From: Lumbricus terrestris
Taxonomy: Eukaryota; Annelida; Clitellata; Crassiclitellata; Lumbricidae
Reading direction: 5' to 3'
DNA: 64,000 nt
NCBI GenBank assembly: GCA_949752735.1
Contig: OX457039.1
Location: forward strand, 22,242,830-22,306,829
Shown: positions 21,931-31,959 of the stretch, one piece after another
How the letters are laid out: each line of letters begins with the position of its first letter
Position numbering within the stretch: the stretch's first letter is position 1
Made by a program: the position numbers and the translations under genes
The notes under the pieces: generated by a model
What the model saw: only the letters and a program-made list of their open reading frames with translations
Databases searched by the model: none
What the model was told of the DNA's origin: nothing

Positions 21931-22272
21931 AATATATGCGCGAGGTCTTGTACTTATCAGGCTGGGCACCTTCTTATCTGTGTGAGCTTTGCCTCTCCCT
22001 TTCCACTCGCATATGCCGCCGCGCACTGCGCTCTGCTGTCCATGGTGACTTACTGGTTCCTTTCACTCGCTCTGCAACAATGCAGAGGTGTTCGATCTCT
22101 GTGGTTGGTCCAACAACCTGGAATGGACTTCCCTTGACTATGCGACACCTCCCAAGCTGTTCTCAATTTCACAAACTGTTGAAGATGTTTTTTCGTTTGA
22201 TCTCAGCCGGGAGTGCCTCTGAGTAGTTACCTTGAAGGAGTGCTCTATAAATTATGATTGATTGATTGATGT
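21931..22272 (+). pseudogene. CR1/L2-type LINE C-terminus, 3' UTR and tail
   Basis: The frame has GWAPSYLCELC, RRALRSAVHGDLLVPFTRSA, VVGPTTWNGLPLTMRHLPS and FHKLLKMFFRLI, then a stop. This is a good match to the CR1/L2 polymerase C-terminus. The 3' UTR GGGAGTGCCTCTGAGTAGTT leads to GTGCTCTATAAATTATGATT and a (GATT)n tail. 5' truncated. Confidence 0.75.
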
Positions 22273-22913
22273 GTTACTTTTACTTCGTTACTGCACAACA
22301 CTGGTTGCAACATGTATGTCACTGTGGAGAAAACGATTAAGATCGTAAATGAATTTTTTTTATTAATCATTAATAATTTTATTATTTAAACAATAAAATT
22401 TAAATTTATAAAAATGGAAATAAAAAAGATGTCATTGGAAGACAAAATGCATATTATTATACAGACGCTTCATGAACTGGGTCATTGAGCAAAAGCTACA
22501 ATCGATGCTTACCATAATAATTTTGATGTGTGTACTCACTCAAAGTGCTATAACTTTTAAATGTTTTTAGCGAAATTTGGCTGTTTCTTGCCTACTCCTC
22601 TCAATCTATATTTTGTGACTGCAGTATTCTTATCACGTGTCTGACCGAGCAAGCAGTTTTAAAAAGCATAATTATTCAATCTATAATAATTCATAAACCT
22701 AATTTATGTAGCCGTATTAAGAATAAAAATGTCTATATATATTATATTTCAGGTGATGCCATTTTCAATAAGGGTGTCAGGTCATAACATGATGTCGAAA
22801 ACAGGCTAAAATGCAAAACTTCTCAGTGAGGAACATGGGCGCCCGCAGACATTTTTGCAGTAGGGGGCAAAACACGATGGTCACTGTTATAATTTTTTGT
22901 AGCAAGAACTTGA

Positions 22914-23752
22914 GGTACTTGTGGGTTTGACGACCACATAGAAATATTCTGTAGTGGTGGATGTATTCGCGCATGTATGAATCCAACATATGTCTGTTTA
23001 TTAATCCAGCTTCTATTTCACCCTTAAGGGACCTTCATCCAGCTTCCATTTTTCAAGCGTTTTTTTTATTAATCCACCTTCCACTTCACATATAAAATAC
23101 CTTAATCCAGCTTCCACTTCAGATATAAAAATACCTTTATCCAGCTTCTATTTCTGATATAGAAAAACATTTATCCAGCTTCCATTACTCAAGCGTTTTA
23201 CATTAATCCAACTTCCATTTCTCAAGTGTTATTTTCGTCAATCCAGGTTCTATTTCAGAATATAACATACCTTCATCATGCTTCCATTTGTAATGTGTTA
23301 TTTTCATCAATCCAGCTTCTTTGTCAGGTATAAACATTCTCATTCTATTTCTAAGCGTGTTCTTCGTTAATCCAGCTTCGATTTCACCTATTATGTCCAC
23401 CATCCAGCTTCCATTTCTTACGCGTTCAATTCATGAATCCGGCTTCTATTTCACCTGTAAAAGTACCTTCATCCAACTTTCATTTCACCTATAAAGACCC
23501 AGCTGTCATTCACCTTCCATTTATCATGCGTTCAGTTCACAAATTTATCCAGCTTCTATTTCACCTGTAAAATAACCTTTATCCAGTCTTTATTTACTAG
23601 ATTTCGAAAACATTGTAATATATTCATTAGGTCACTTCATTTAAAGTAATGGACGACGTATAATAAGAGTAATATTTCGGTGGGGTCGTCAAACCCGGGA
23701 CGACGTATAATTAGAGTAATATTTCTGTGTGGTCGTCAAACCCACAAGTACC
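22914..23752. mobile_element. 839-bp TIR element nested in the MITE, GGTACTTGTGGG ends
   Basis: The left end GGTACTTGTGGGTTTGACGA and its inverted copy at the right end match for about 35 bp with one mismatch. The 8-bp duplication GAACTTGA flanks it (22906-22913 and 23753-23760). Inside are a minisatellite and a ~47-bp duplication of the right TIR. There is no ORF. Confidence 0.9.
22998..23600. repeat. Degenerate minisatellite inside the nested element
   Basis: TAATCCAGCTTC(C/T)ATTTC recurs at irregular 28-60 bp spacing, at least 12 times, alternating with CAAGCGTTTT and ACCTATAAAATACCTT-like spacers. Confidence 0.85.
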
Positions 23753-24499
23753 GAACTTGAAAAATGCAAAGCAGGAAATTAGGAAAATGCATGGGTGTTT
23801 TTCACAGAGCTTTTTTAGTGTATATTTCTCAGTTACACGTTTTTATTATTTTTAATATAAATAGTTTATTTTGTGCAAAGAAATTTGTTAAAAAATCAAA
23901 AAGTAGTAGTTAAAAAATAGGTTCCTGAAGGGCACAATCAGTCCACTTAGCCCCTGCAAACCTGACACCTGTTTTTCTTTCAATTATTGATTCAAGCTTC
24001 CTCTAGTTAGGTCCAGGCCCCATACTTCTATATTTTAGTTATAATGTTTAAACTTCTAAAAGCACCACTCGAAAGTCAATCGCAGGCATGCAGCTTATTC
24101 ATCGAGTCAAAAGGCTGTTCAAATGGTGTTCAGAAATACTTTCAAGTCCGATTCTCAAAGGGGCTAAGGGGTAGAGTAGCTGCTAAGGTGGGTGTCATTT
24201 AACATTGGATGGTGGTAGATCCGAGGATCAGATGAACCCAATGGTCGTGTTTACAGTTTTTAACAAGAGCTTGAAAAACGCAGGGTAGAAAATTAATAGC
24301 ATGTGCATTATTTTTATGGAGGTTTCTATACATAGATTTCTTAGTTTCATTTAATTCATCATTCATCATTTGTATAATCAATTCTCTAACACAAAGAAAC
24401 TTAATACTACAAAAGTAGTATTTTAAGAAACGGATGTCAATTTTCCAGGGGGGGCAAGTGCCCCCTGTTGCCCCTGTGTGCAGGCGCCCATGGTGAGGA

Positions 24500-25028
24500 A
24501 TTGCTGGAGCAAATTTAAATAGAAATTAATTAATATTTGCTGTCGGAAATTAGCCTGCTTATAAAAATTAATAAAATATTTACGAAGACAAGGTTTTCAT
24601 GCCTAATGAAAATGCAAAATGTAAAAATTGACTCCTTTTGAGACAAAATATAAATAAATAAAAATATCTCAGATTTATATTGTTGCAACAAAAGCCTCAT
24701 TTTGCAAAACAGCTTCACGTATGGAAGGTAGCCTATTCACAGTTTCTCTGCTAGCTATACGAGGCGAGGACCAAGGCTGTCAAAGAAAAAAAAGATTCCT
24801 CCTATTCTATTCGTTTGTCAGACTTTGTCTTGATCGTCATTTCAATTCCATCTCAAAGTATACAGTGTTTGCTTAGTTGCACTTTACGAAGTTTACATCA
24901 TGCCTATCCAGCTGGTAGCTTGGAAAACGACGGATAAGATTGTTCAAAATAATTTCAAATATGCTCCTCTACGCACATCACTATATTTATGAATTTTAGT
25001 TATTTCAAATTTACTTATATCCCCTACA
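24500..25028. other. No gene recognised
   Basis: Non-coding, AT-rich. No exon or repeat terminus was identified. Confidence 0.45.
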
Positions 25029-25436
25029 CCATAAAGTACGTCACGCTCCAGGGGGAGGGAATGTAAGAAAGTGTGACAGTTTGTGACAGGGGGTAGGGGG
25101 TCAGGCCATGTGTGACGTCACACATTTATTTTTTAAATTCTTGTTGTTGTTGTTCTTAGTACCTAAAATCCGACCCGGCCCGGCCAGGCGTGTCTAAAAC
25201 CCGGCCTGGCGGGATAAAAGTTGATTTCCCGTCACTATCAAAGCGTTTAGGGACACACGTCACTATCAGAGGGATTTGGGATAGTATCCTAGGGTTTAGA
25301 GGGTTAGGTAAATGGTTATGTTTTTAAATTTTTTGTTCGAAAGTGTGACATACTTTAGGGGGGGTCCGAGATTTGTGACAGTTTGTGACAGGGGGGGGGT
25401 CAAAAATGGTCAAAAATAGCGTGACGTACTTTATGG
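25029..25436. mobile_element. MITE with perfect 19-bp TIR CCATAAAGTACGTCACGCT
   Basis: The left TIR at 25029-25047 and its exact reverse complement at 25418-25436 enclose about 370 bp. Just inside both ends is the motif GTGTGACA...TTTGTGACAGGGGG. No duplication is clear. Terminal sequence of this kind is widespread in animal genomes, but I cannot name a superfamily. Confidence 0.75.
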
Positions 25437-25439
25437 ACG

Positions 25440-25713
25440 GCCCCAGAGCGGCATACGTCTGTTGGTCACAACGGACTGCGGTTCAAGCCCAGACTGGAAG
25501 TTGACATTCACAGATTTAGATATCTCGGGCTAGCACATGTGGGACGCAGGGGTGCAAGCTGCTGCGGAGCGACCTTGGACAAGTTGCTTACCCATCATTG
25601 TCTGTGGGGAAGGCAACGGGAAACCACCTCACTCATCTCATCCCCAGGGGCGTAAAAGCCAATGAACCTGCCTTCAGGCAGAGAACCATCATCATCATCA
25701 TCATCATCATCAT
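25440..25713 (+). mobile_element. tRNA-derived SINE with (ATC)n tail
   Basis: A B-box-like GCGGTTCAAGCCC lies near 25480, followed by a SINE-like body (GACCTTGGACAAGTTGCTTA, GGGGAAGGCAACGGGAAACC) and a (ATC)n tail at 25684-25713. The A box is degraded. Confidence 0.6.
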
Positions 25714-26049
25714 ATCCCCTGTAAATCAATCAAATGCAGTAGGCTTAGTCCTATCGGGTCCTTAGATGAACTTATATGGCCAAAATCTCTGTCTCACCCT
25801 CTCTATAAGAGTTCTTTTCCTATCTATGTGATAGGCCTATATATGCTGCGGCTATGCATGAATATATTTTATATGTCACGGCTGTCTTAATAATTAGTTG
25901 TCCGCTCTCTTATCTGACCAACCTGTCTTTCTAGGATGATATAATTATTGTACGTCACATTCCTCCTAAAACTGTCCATGCTCCGACTGCGCAGAAAAGT
26001 TTACAGTCTACAGACAACAACAGGCTAATGTTAGAACAGATGACCACAC

Positions 26050-26120
26050 CGCTGAGTAGGTATTATCATGAAGGGGTGCTTATATATAAATTCTGATTGA
26101 TTGATTGATTGATTGGTTGA
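26050..26120 (+). mobile_element. CR1/L2 LINE 3' tail
   Basis: TGAAGGGGTGCTTATATATA leads into a (GATT)n tail, matching the ends of the other CR1/L2 fragments here. Confidence 0.5.
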
Positions 26121-26235
26121 CTTTGGCATGGTTTGAGACAGCGGTGCCTTCAGGCGTACGCACTTACGCAAGTGCGTACAGCGCAAAAAGGTTACGAAAA
26201 AAAATTATATATGAAAAAGTTAAATGTTATTGAGT

Positions 26236-27180
26236 TATCATCATCATCAGACGGACCAGTGCCCGATGCCGTTCTCGTTATTTCACGCCAGGTTTGTTTG
26301 TCTCTCCAAGGCAGCGTGTGTTAGGTCCTGCAGTGGTGCTCCATGCCATTTTGTTTTGTTGTCCAGCGTTAATTGTGTGGTCGTCCTTTAAAGTTAGATC
26401 CATCCATTCTTCCAAGTACAACTGTCTTGGTCTTTCTGCTGCTATCCATCCTGCATATGTGCCCAAAGAGTTCCAGTTTCCTGCTTATTATTTTCTACAT
26501 CAGGTTCTCTATGTGGCCTATTCGCACATACAAATCTGCGTTTGTTACTTTCTGCATCCAACCAATTCGCAAGATCTTTCTGTTGCGCCTTCTCTCGAAA
26601 GCAAGTATTCTTGCTTCTGTCTCTTTGGTTATTGTCCAGGCTTCACATCCGTAAAGCATGCTGCTGAATACACAGGTTCTTGGCACCTCTAGCTTTATCT
26701 TCAGTTGTATGGCTTTACACTTCCAGATCTTGTCCAGTGCGCACAACGCTGCTGTTGTCTTCCTAATCCTTACCAGTATTTCTGTCTTGTTATTTATGTC
26801 ATATGTGTTGGTGCATCCTAAATAGATGAATTTTTCTACATTTTCTAGTTGGTTTCCATCTAGTTCTATTTTTCTGGGCAGGCCTAGGTCTTTTGCTCCA
26901 AACACCATTGTCTTTAACTTTTCAAAATTCATTTTGAGCCCAGTGCCTAAAGTGTGGAAAAATAAGTGCCTGGACGCCCCTTACCTCTCCAAAAGAAGTG
27001 CCTGGACGCCCCTTACCTTTCCAGTCTGTGCTCACCAATAAGTGGCTGGAGGGCGCTCAGATTTTAAAATAAGTGCATGGATGCCGTCCATGACCATCCA
27101 GGCACACTTTAAGCCCTGTTTGAGCCAATATCTTGATTATCTTCTCCCTTCGTTGTTTAACTCCTGCACTGTGTGTTATG
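26236..27180 (-). pseudogene. RTE-like LINE reverse transcriptase fragment, split by a MITE
   Basis: The minus strand reads MNFEKLKTMVFGA, KFIYLGCTNTYDINNKTEIL, VFSSMLYGCEAWTITKETEA, and, in another frame, the GR.N.GRP segment. This is the region after the YADD motif in RTE-type polymerases. Coding continues past the inserted MITE (26941-27118) with a REKIIKILAQ-like stretch. The 3' end is a (TGATGATGA) tail near 26236. Frameshifts are present. Confidence 0.75.
26941..27118. mobile_element. 178-bp hAT-like MITE inside the RTE fragment
   Basis: The ends CAGTGCCTAAAGTGTG and CACACTTTAAGCCCTG are inverted. The 8-bp duplication TTTGAGCC lies at 26933-26940 and 27119-27126. The interior is two or three copies of AAGTGCCTGGACGCCCCTTA. 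Confidence 0.9.
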
Positions 27181-27691
27181 TGTATAGCTATGGAATTTTA
27201 ATTAATAACTTATCCTTTCAAACAAATGCAGAATTTAGAGGAAAAAGACACATTTAATTATGTCTCATCCTCTGCTGTGTGATCTATAACTTGTACGTCT
27301 ATATGAGACGGATATTTCAAGATAGGCCCATATGATACTCGATCGAAGCCATGGAGACTGCATGCTTCTCGTCAGTCTATTTAACCTACAAATTGTTGAA
27401 CGACCACTCAGTTGTATATTATGTTGCTTTATAGGTTGCACATGAAGATACGATTTATTCGGATGCCCAAAAATCTACAGTCAGCCTCAGCCTTGCTGAC
27501 CTTTCAACCATTCAACTCCAACGATAAAATGCCTGATCCAATAGAGGTCTATCTGTCTTGTTTGTGCCACCCTCAAGATCTCTCCCTCCCTTTGTCCTTA
27601 AGAATTCAGTCCCTTCCACTCCCTGCCTCCCTCCATTCCTCAGTATTTCTCTTTCGAACATTATTCGGGTTGCTAACCTATTAACCCTTCC
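27181..27691. other. No gene recognised
   Basis: A pyrimidine-rich stretch lies at 27560-27650. No coding motif. Confidence 0.4.
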
Positions 27692-27886
27692 CAGGGCCGG
27701 ATTAAGGCATGTTCAACATGTTTGGCCAAACAGGGGACCAAAAAAAGTCGTCAGTTTTTTTGACAGGGTGTATTCTACGGAAATTTGTACCAAATGACTA
27801 AAAAAAGAAGAAAAAAGGCAATCAGAGTTTTCGGCTGGAGATAGGCAAAAAATTTCCCGAAAAGGGCCCCACATTTCTTAACCCTG
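27692..27886. mobile_element. Small hAT-like MITE
   Basis: The ends CAGGGCCGGATTAAGG and CTTAACCCTG are partly inverted. The flanks ACCCTTCC and ACCCTTAT agree at six of eight positions, a decayed target duplication. Confidence 0.55.
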
Positions 27887-28499
27887 ACCCTTATGGGTGA
27901 GCATTAAAAATGCCTTCAATAATATTGTGCCTTGTTCAATGTTTTCATCTCTATCTCTCGCTCTCTCTCTCCCCCTCTGTGATATGATTCTGCTTCTCAC
28001 TATCTCGCTTGCAATCGGTCTCTTTTCGTGTCTTTCTGAGTTTCTTGCTAGTGCAAATTTCAGCTGAATATTCCTTTCAACCGCTTTGCTCACTGCCATC
28101 ATGTTAAAAAAGATATGGCGGATTTAGGCATTCAGACTTCTGGGAATTTCAGCTTCGAACATCTATGACTTTTAGGTATACTGTTGTGCGTCTCTATAAG
28201 ATTGCACTTGATATAGCGCCTTTTAATAGTAATTGTAGTTAACTATGTGTGTGTAATGGTGGATGAGTGTGTGTGCGTGTGGGTAATATGTGGGAGAACT
28301 TAGACCTATAATCTAGACCACGCTGACAGTTGCAGAATTCAGGCCTGATAATCTAGCCATGCTGACGGAGGGAAAACTTTGACCTACTTCTTTCCGTGTC
28401 TTTGCCAGTGGATGGCGTGGCATACGGACAGAGACCGCGGCACTCCTTTTGGAAGGAGGCAGACGGACAAAGAGAGAGAGCAAGCAGAAATAGCCGTTT

Positions 28500-29757
28500 C
28501 TGCTGATGCGAATCTGAAAGTGTATAAAAGGGAGTGAAGACGAACAATCGAGGCCTTTTACGTTGAGCTCGACAGCGGAGATGGTGTAAATTGCGGCCCG
28601 CCGTGCTCTGGCGAGAAAGGACCAGGGAGGCGTTAAAGATTCGTACAGGAGCTAAAGATTTCGTGGATGGACTTTCCGAGAAGAAGAAGGCCTTTCACGT
28701 TGTGTTCGATCAGGAGAGTCGACGGAGCCTTTTACGTTGAACTCGGTGGCAGAGAGGATGTGAATTGCGGCCCGCCGCGCCCTGGCGATCGATGGTCCAG
28801 GACGGCGTTAAAGATTATTGGAACTGGAGTTTCGTGGAGGCGTTAAAGATTACGGAGGCGTTCAAGAAGAAGTGAAGTTACGTGAAGATTATGCGACGAG
28901 TAATTCCGCAGAGTGAGGACGATGTTTTCGGGATGTCGTGAGAGGACTATTCCGAGAAGCTAAAGAGGCTTTTACGTTGCGCTCGGTGGCAGAGACGATG
29001 TAAAGATTCGAAGAGGAGCAGAGGATTTCGTGGATGAGCGTTCCACGACGATGAGGATTTCGCGGATTTCGTGAGAGGAAGCTGCCGCGAAGTTAACGAA
29101 GCAGTGACGACGTCGACCTTGGATCGAACGGGTCAGGATCGGAAGCGTTACTGGAAACAGAGGATTTAGAGGATTGCCGTGAGGAGATATGCCACGAGGA
29201 TTGTGATTTGTGTATTTGAGTATTGAGGATTTCCGTGAGGCGACATTCCACGAGGATTGAAGTGAAGCAGATTATTTTGGGATCAAACGGATCGGAATCG
29301 TCTGCGATGGTGATGGAGCGAGTTATGTAAGACTGTGCTCTTCTTTACGACGAAGGCATCGGACGAGCTACGAGGATGAGGATTGCTCAGGCCTAACTGG
29401 AACTGTTGGAGGATCGAGTAAGCACGCGTCTATTCGGAGGATAGGACGAATGGCTGGACTCGACAAAGAGGACGAAAGGAACTGGATTGCGAAGGAATTG
29501 AAACCGAACGATGCGACACCTCTGATCATACGGTACCTCGACCCGGACCACCATGGACTACTCTTACGGACAACCCTTTTGACTCAACGCATTTGATCCT
29601 GATCCTATGGTAACTCGACCCGGACCACCACGGACTACTCTCACGGACAACCCTCCTAACTCAACGCAGCGCTCGTGAATAAGCCGGTGCCCCGCGCTTG
29701 GCTTTCCAGTGGCGCTTTAGAAATAAGGAGATTACGATTACGATTACGGGTATGTTG
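28500..29757 (+). mobile_element. Long non-coding retroposon-like block with GATTAC tail
   Basis: A TATAAAAGGG box at about 28519 is followed by GC- and purine-rich sequence without ORFs. A ~90-bp unit with CCTTTTACGTTGA(G/A)CTCG, TTGCGGCCCGCCG and GGCGTTAAAGATT occurs at 28552, 28727 and (partly) 28970. A ~67-bp unit with CTCGACCCGGACCACCA occurs twice (29537 and 29606). The block ends GGCGCTTTAGAAATAAGGAG then (ATTACG)n, like the CR1/L2 tails in this window. This is a candidate SINE-like or other non-autonomous retroposon. Confidence 0.4.
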
Positions 29758-30600
29758 CGTGGGCTATAGCAAGTCAATGTTTATATATTGGGGGAAAACC
29801 CGTACATGAAATTCTCCCTCTTTATCAGCGGTTGCCTTAGTTTGAGCTGTATGAATGAATGAGTGTGTGTTTTATTCTTTGCTATTGTTCTAGCGCCGTA
29901 TTATGATTCGTGTTATTATTGTGAAATTGTGTTTAAGATACATAGCGGAAACGCTATTCAAATACTGTGTCTGGATAATTCTGTATTTAGTGACTGAGTT
30001 AGTTAACGACGGAAATGACTGGAGAACGACTGGAGAGACGGAAGAGACCATGCAGTGTGTGACTATATATATATAGACTATATACGGGCTGAGATGAGAG
30101 TGACTGTAGCGGAAGTTAGGGGAAGAAGGCGAGGACATTTAGGAGGACGAGGACCAAGGAGGAGGAGGTTAAACGGACCCAAGCTGTGAAAGAAAACAGT
30201 CGTAGGACGATATGTCCTTCCGCGCCAAAGCTCGGTGGCACCTTGTCAATGAGTAGAGTAGTAGGGGCCCTGACCGTAGGAGCAGGGGTGGTACACCAAA
30301 CTGTGGGACTTAGCACCCCCGCGGGCCATCTCTGCGACTACAACGACGTTCCAAGTGGGGGCCAACACCTCTGGCCGATGAGCGGAAGGTCTGGTGTCCG
30401 GGAAGCGCTAGATCCGGGGACCACGAAGGGGGCTCCCTCCCGGTAATGCCAGACCAGACGCGTAAACGACCACGACGGGGGTGCGGAACGTACACTGTTC
30501 TATATGGCTTTGTGTTGTTTTCTTCAAATCTTTTTACTTTTCACTTTACATTTCAATGTCTAGTTAATAAATATGCCTGTATATCCGAACAGTCTTCTCT
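29758..30600 (+). other. GC-rich non-coding stretch of unknown nature
   Basis: The 30100-30500 part is purine- then GC-rich, with short open frames only (one of 86 codons at 30186-30446, without a recognisable domain). ATTAATAAATATG near 30563 could be a poly(A) signal on the plus strand. It may belong with the block to its left. Confidence 0.3.
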
Positions 30601-30866
30601 TTGTTTTCCCAGTCTATCTGTCTCTTTGAATCTTCTATTCTCCATCTAATATAAGATAAAGAAATTTGATGCAGTGTGTTTACGTATAGGCAACTGTACG
30701 GAAGTCTATAAGGGACATGACGTTGTGATCAAATTTTATTTATCTACTTATATAGGGTGTCTCGATAGGTCGTGAACGATTTTGAATGCAGATAAATATA
30801 TGCTATACACAAGATAATGTGGAAAGTTGTATACTGGCGGATAGGTTGTTCAAATGAGAACGTTAC

Positions 30867-31116
30867 TGTCATAGGTAGGCACAGATATAGATAGAGATAT
30901 ATATTATATTTATTTAAAATTTATCATGAACTATTATGAACTGTCAATCTTGAACTATGACAGGACACACTGTATTATAATTGGACAGTATAACATTGTG
31001 GGAGGAGTTACTTGTATATATAAATATAGGTGTAGATTGATAATAAAGCAGTTGAACTTGAATTTGTGTGGAGTTAACTCGTGGCCTGTGGCCAACGTAA
31101 GGCAGAGAGGCTGACA
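30867..31116 (+). repeat. 5' LTR
   Basis: Starts TGTCATAGGTAGGCACAG and ends GGCAGAGAGGCTGACA. It differs from the 3' LTR at one base that I can find (GTGGGAGG versus GTAGGAGG). An AATAAAGC poly(A)-type signal is present near 31040. Confidence 0.95.
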
Positions 31117-31118
31117 TT

Positions 31119-31136
31119 TGGTGGCAGCGTGGTGGG
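31119..31136 (+). promoter_or_regulatory. tRNA primer-binding site
   Basis: TGGTGGCAGCGTGGTGGG begins two bases after the LTR. Its first 11 bases match the reverse complement of the 3' end of animal tRNA-Leu (…CGCTGCCACCA), inferred from remembered tRNA sequence. Confidence 0.6.
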
Positions 31137-31485
31137 ATGCGAATGATCCCTGGCCACGCAAACTGAACTGAAGAGACTGTTGGAGTTTTGGAGAGACAGA
31201 TAACTAGCAACAAGTTGTTATTTTGTCTGAATCGTAGGCCTATACGTGAGACGATCTACGATTATTTTCGGTTGACAGTTGGTTAATGAGTGCAGCAAGG
31301 GCTGATCCTAAATAGGTCTGAGTTGCATTCGTTGCCTTCTGTCTGACGCCGATGCTATTTGGAGGAAATCAGTCGAAGCAAAGCTGATCGGTCTTCAAGT
31401 CTACAGTGCAGACAGTGTCTACATCGGACGGTGTCTGTGTGGAGCAATTTAATTCCGGTCGCGAGAGGACGAGGAATAAGCCGTT

Positions 31486-31665
31486 CAACTGGTTGACGGT
31501 GACGATCTGTGACGATCTGCGAAGGTGACGATCTGCGAAGGTGACGATCGACCTGTGAAGGTGACGGTGACGATCTGTGACGATCTGCGAAGGTGACGGC
31601 GACGATCTGAAGGTGACGGCGACGATCTGAAGGTGACGGCGACGATCTGCGAAGTGACGGTGACA
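31486..31665 (+). repeat. Short tandem repeats in the retrotransposon leader
   Basis: Units of about 20 bp (GGTGACG(G)CGACGATCTG, CGAAGGTGACG) are repeated about eight times between the primer-binding site and gag. Antisense open frames here are artefacts. Confidence 0.9.
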
Positions 31666-31959
31666 ATCTACGAAGCTGATGGTGATGATCAGAGCGGACG
31701 GTGAAGCAACCGAAGTCAACTGAACCTGTTGCTGATTTGGGAGAAGACGACGGCGGAAGAAAAGAACTCTGTTATAGAAGATAAGTTAATTTTCTTGTAC
31801 ATGTGTGAAGTTGTGAACACTTTTGGGTGTGATTTTTGTTTGGTGGTGATTTTGATTACTAAGTGAGTTTCTTTGTGTGGTGATTTTGATTGCGTATTGA
31901 GTTTCTTTGTGTGGTGATTTTCTTTGTGTGGTTATTTTGTGCTTGATTTGCATAACAAG

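Larger units (their letters stand above)
22834..24492 (+). mobile_element. CATGGGCGCC-type MITE, copy 2, with nested transposon
   Basis: The ends are CATGGGCGCCCGCAG and a right end reading CAGGCGCCCATG. The 8-bp duplication GTGAGGAA lies at 22826-22833 and 24493-24500. Without its insertion the element is about 810 bp and has no ORF. It is homologous over its length to the copy at 36830-37586. Confidence 0.88.

Noticed and set aside
30186..30446. 86-codon plus-strand frame in the GC-rich block
   Set aside because: No known motif; GC-rich sequence lowers stop frequency, so openness is weak evidence.
31355..31719. Ser/Pro-rich minus-strand frames
   Set aside because: They are translations of the GACGATCTG repeats in the retrotransposon leader.
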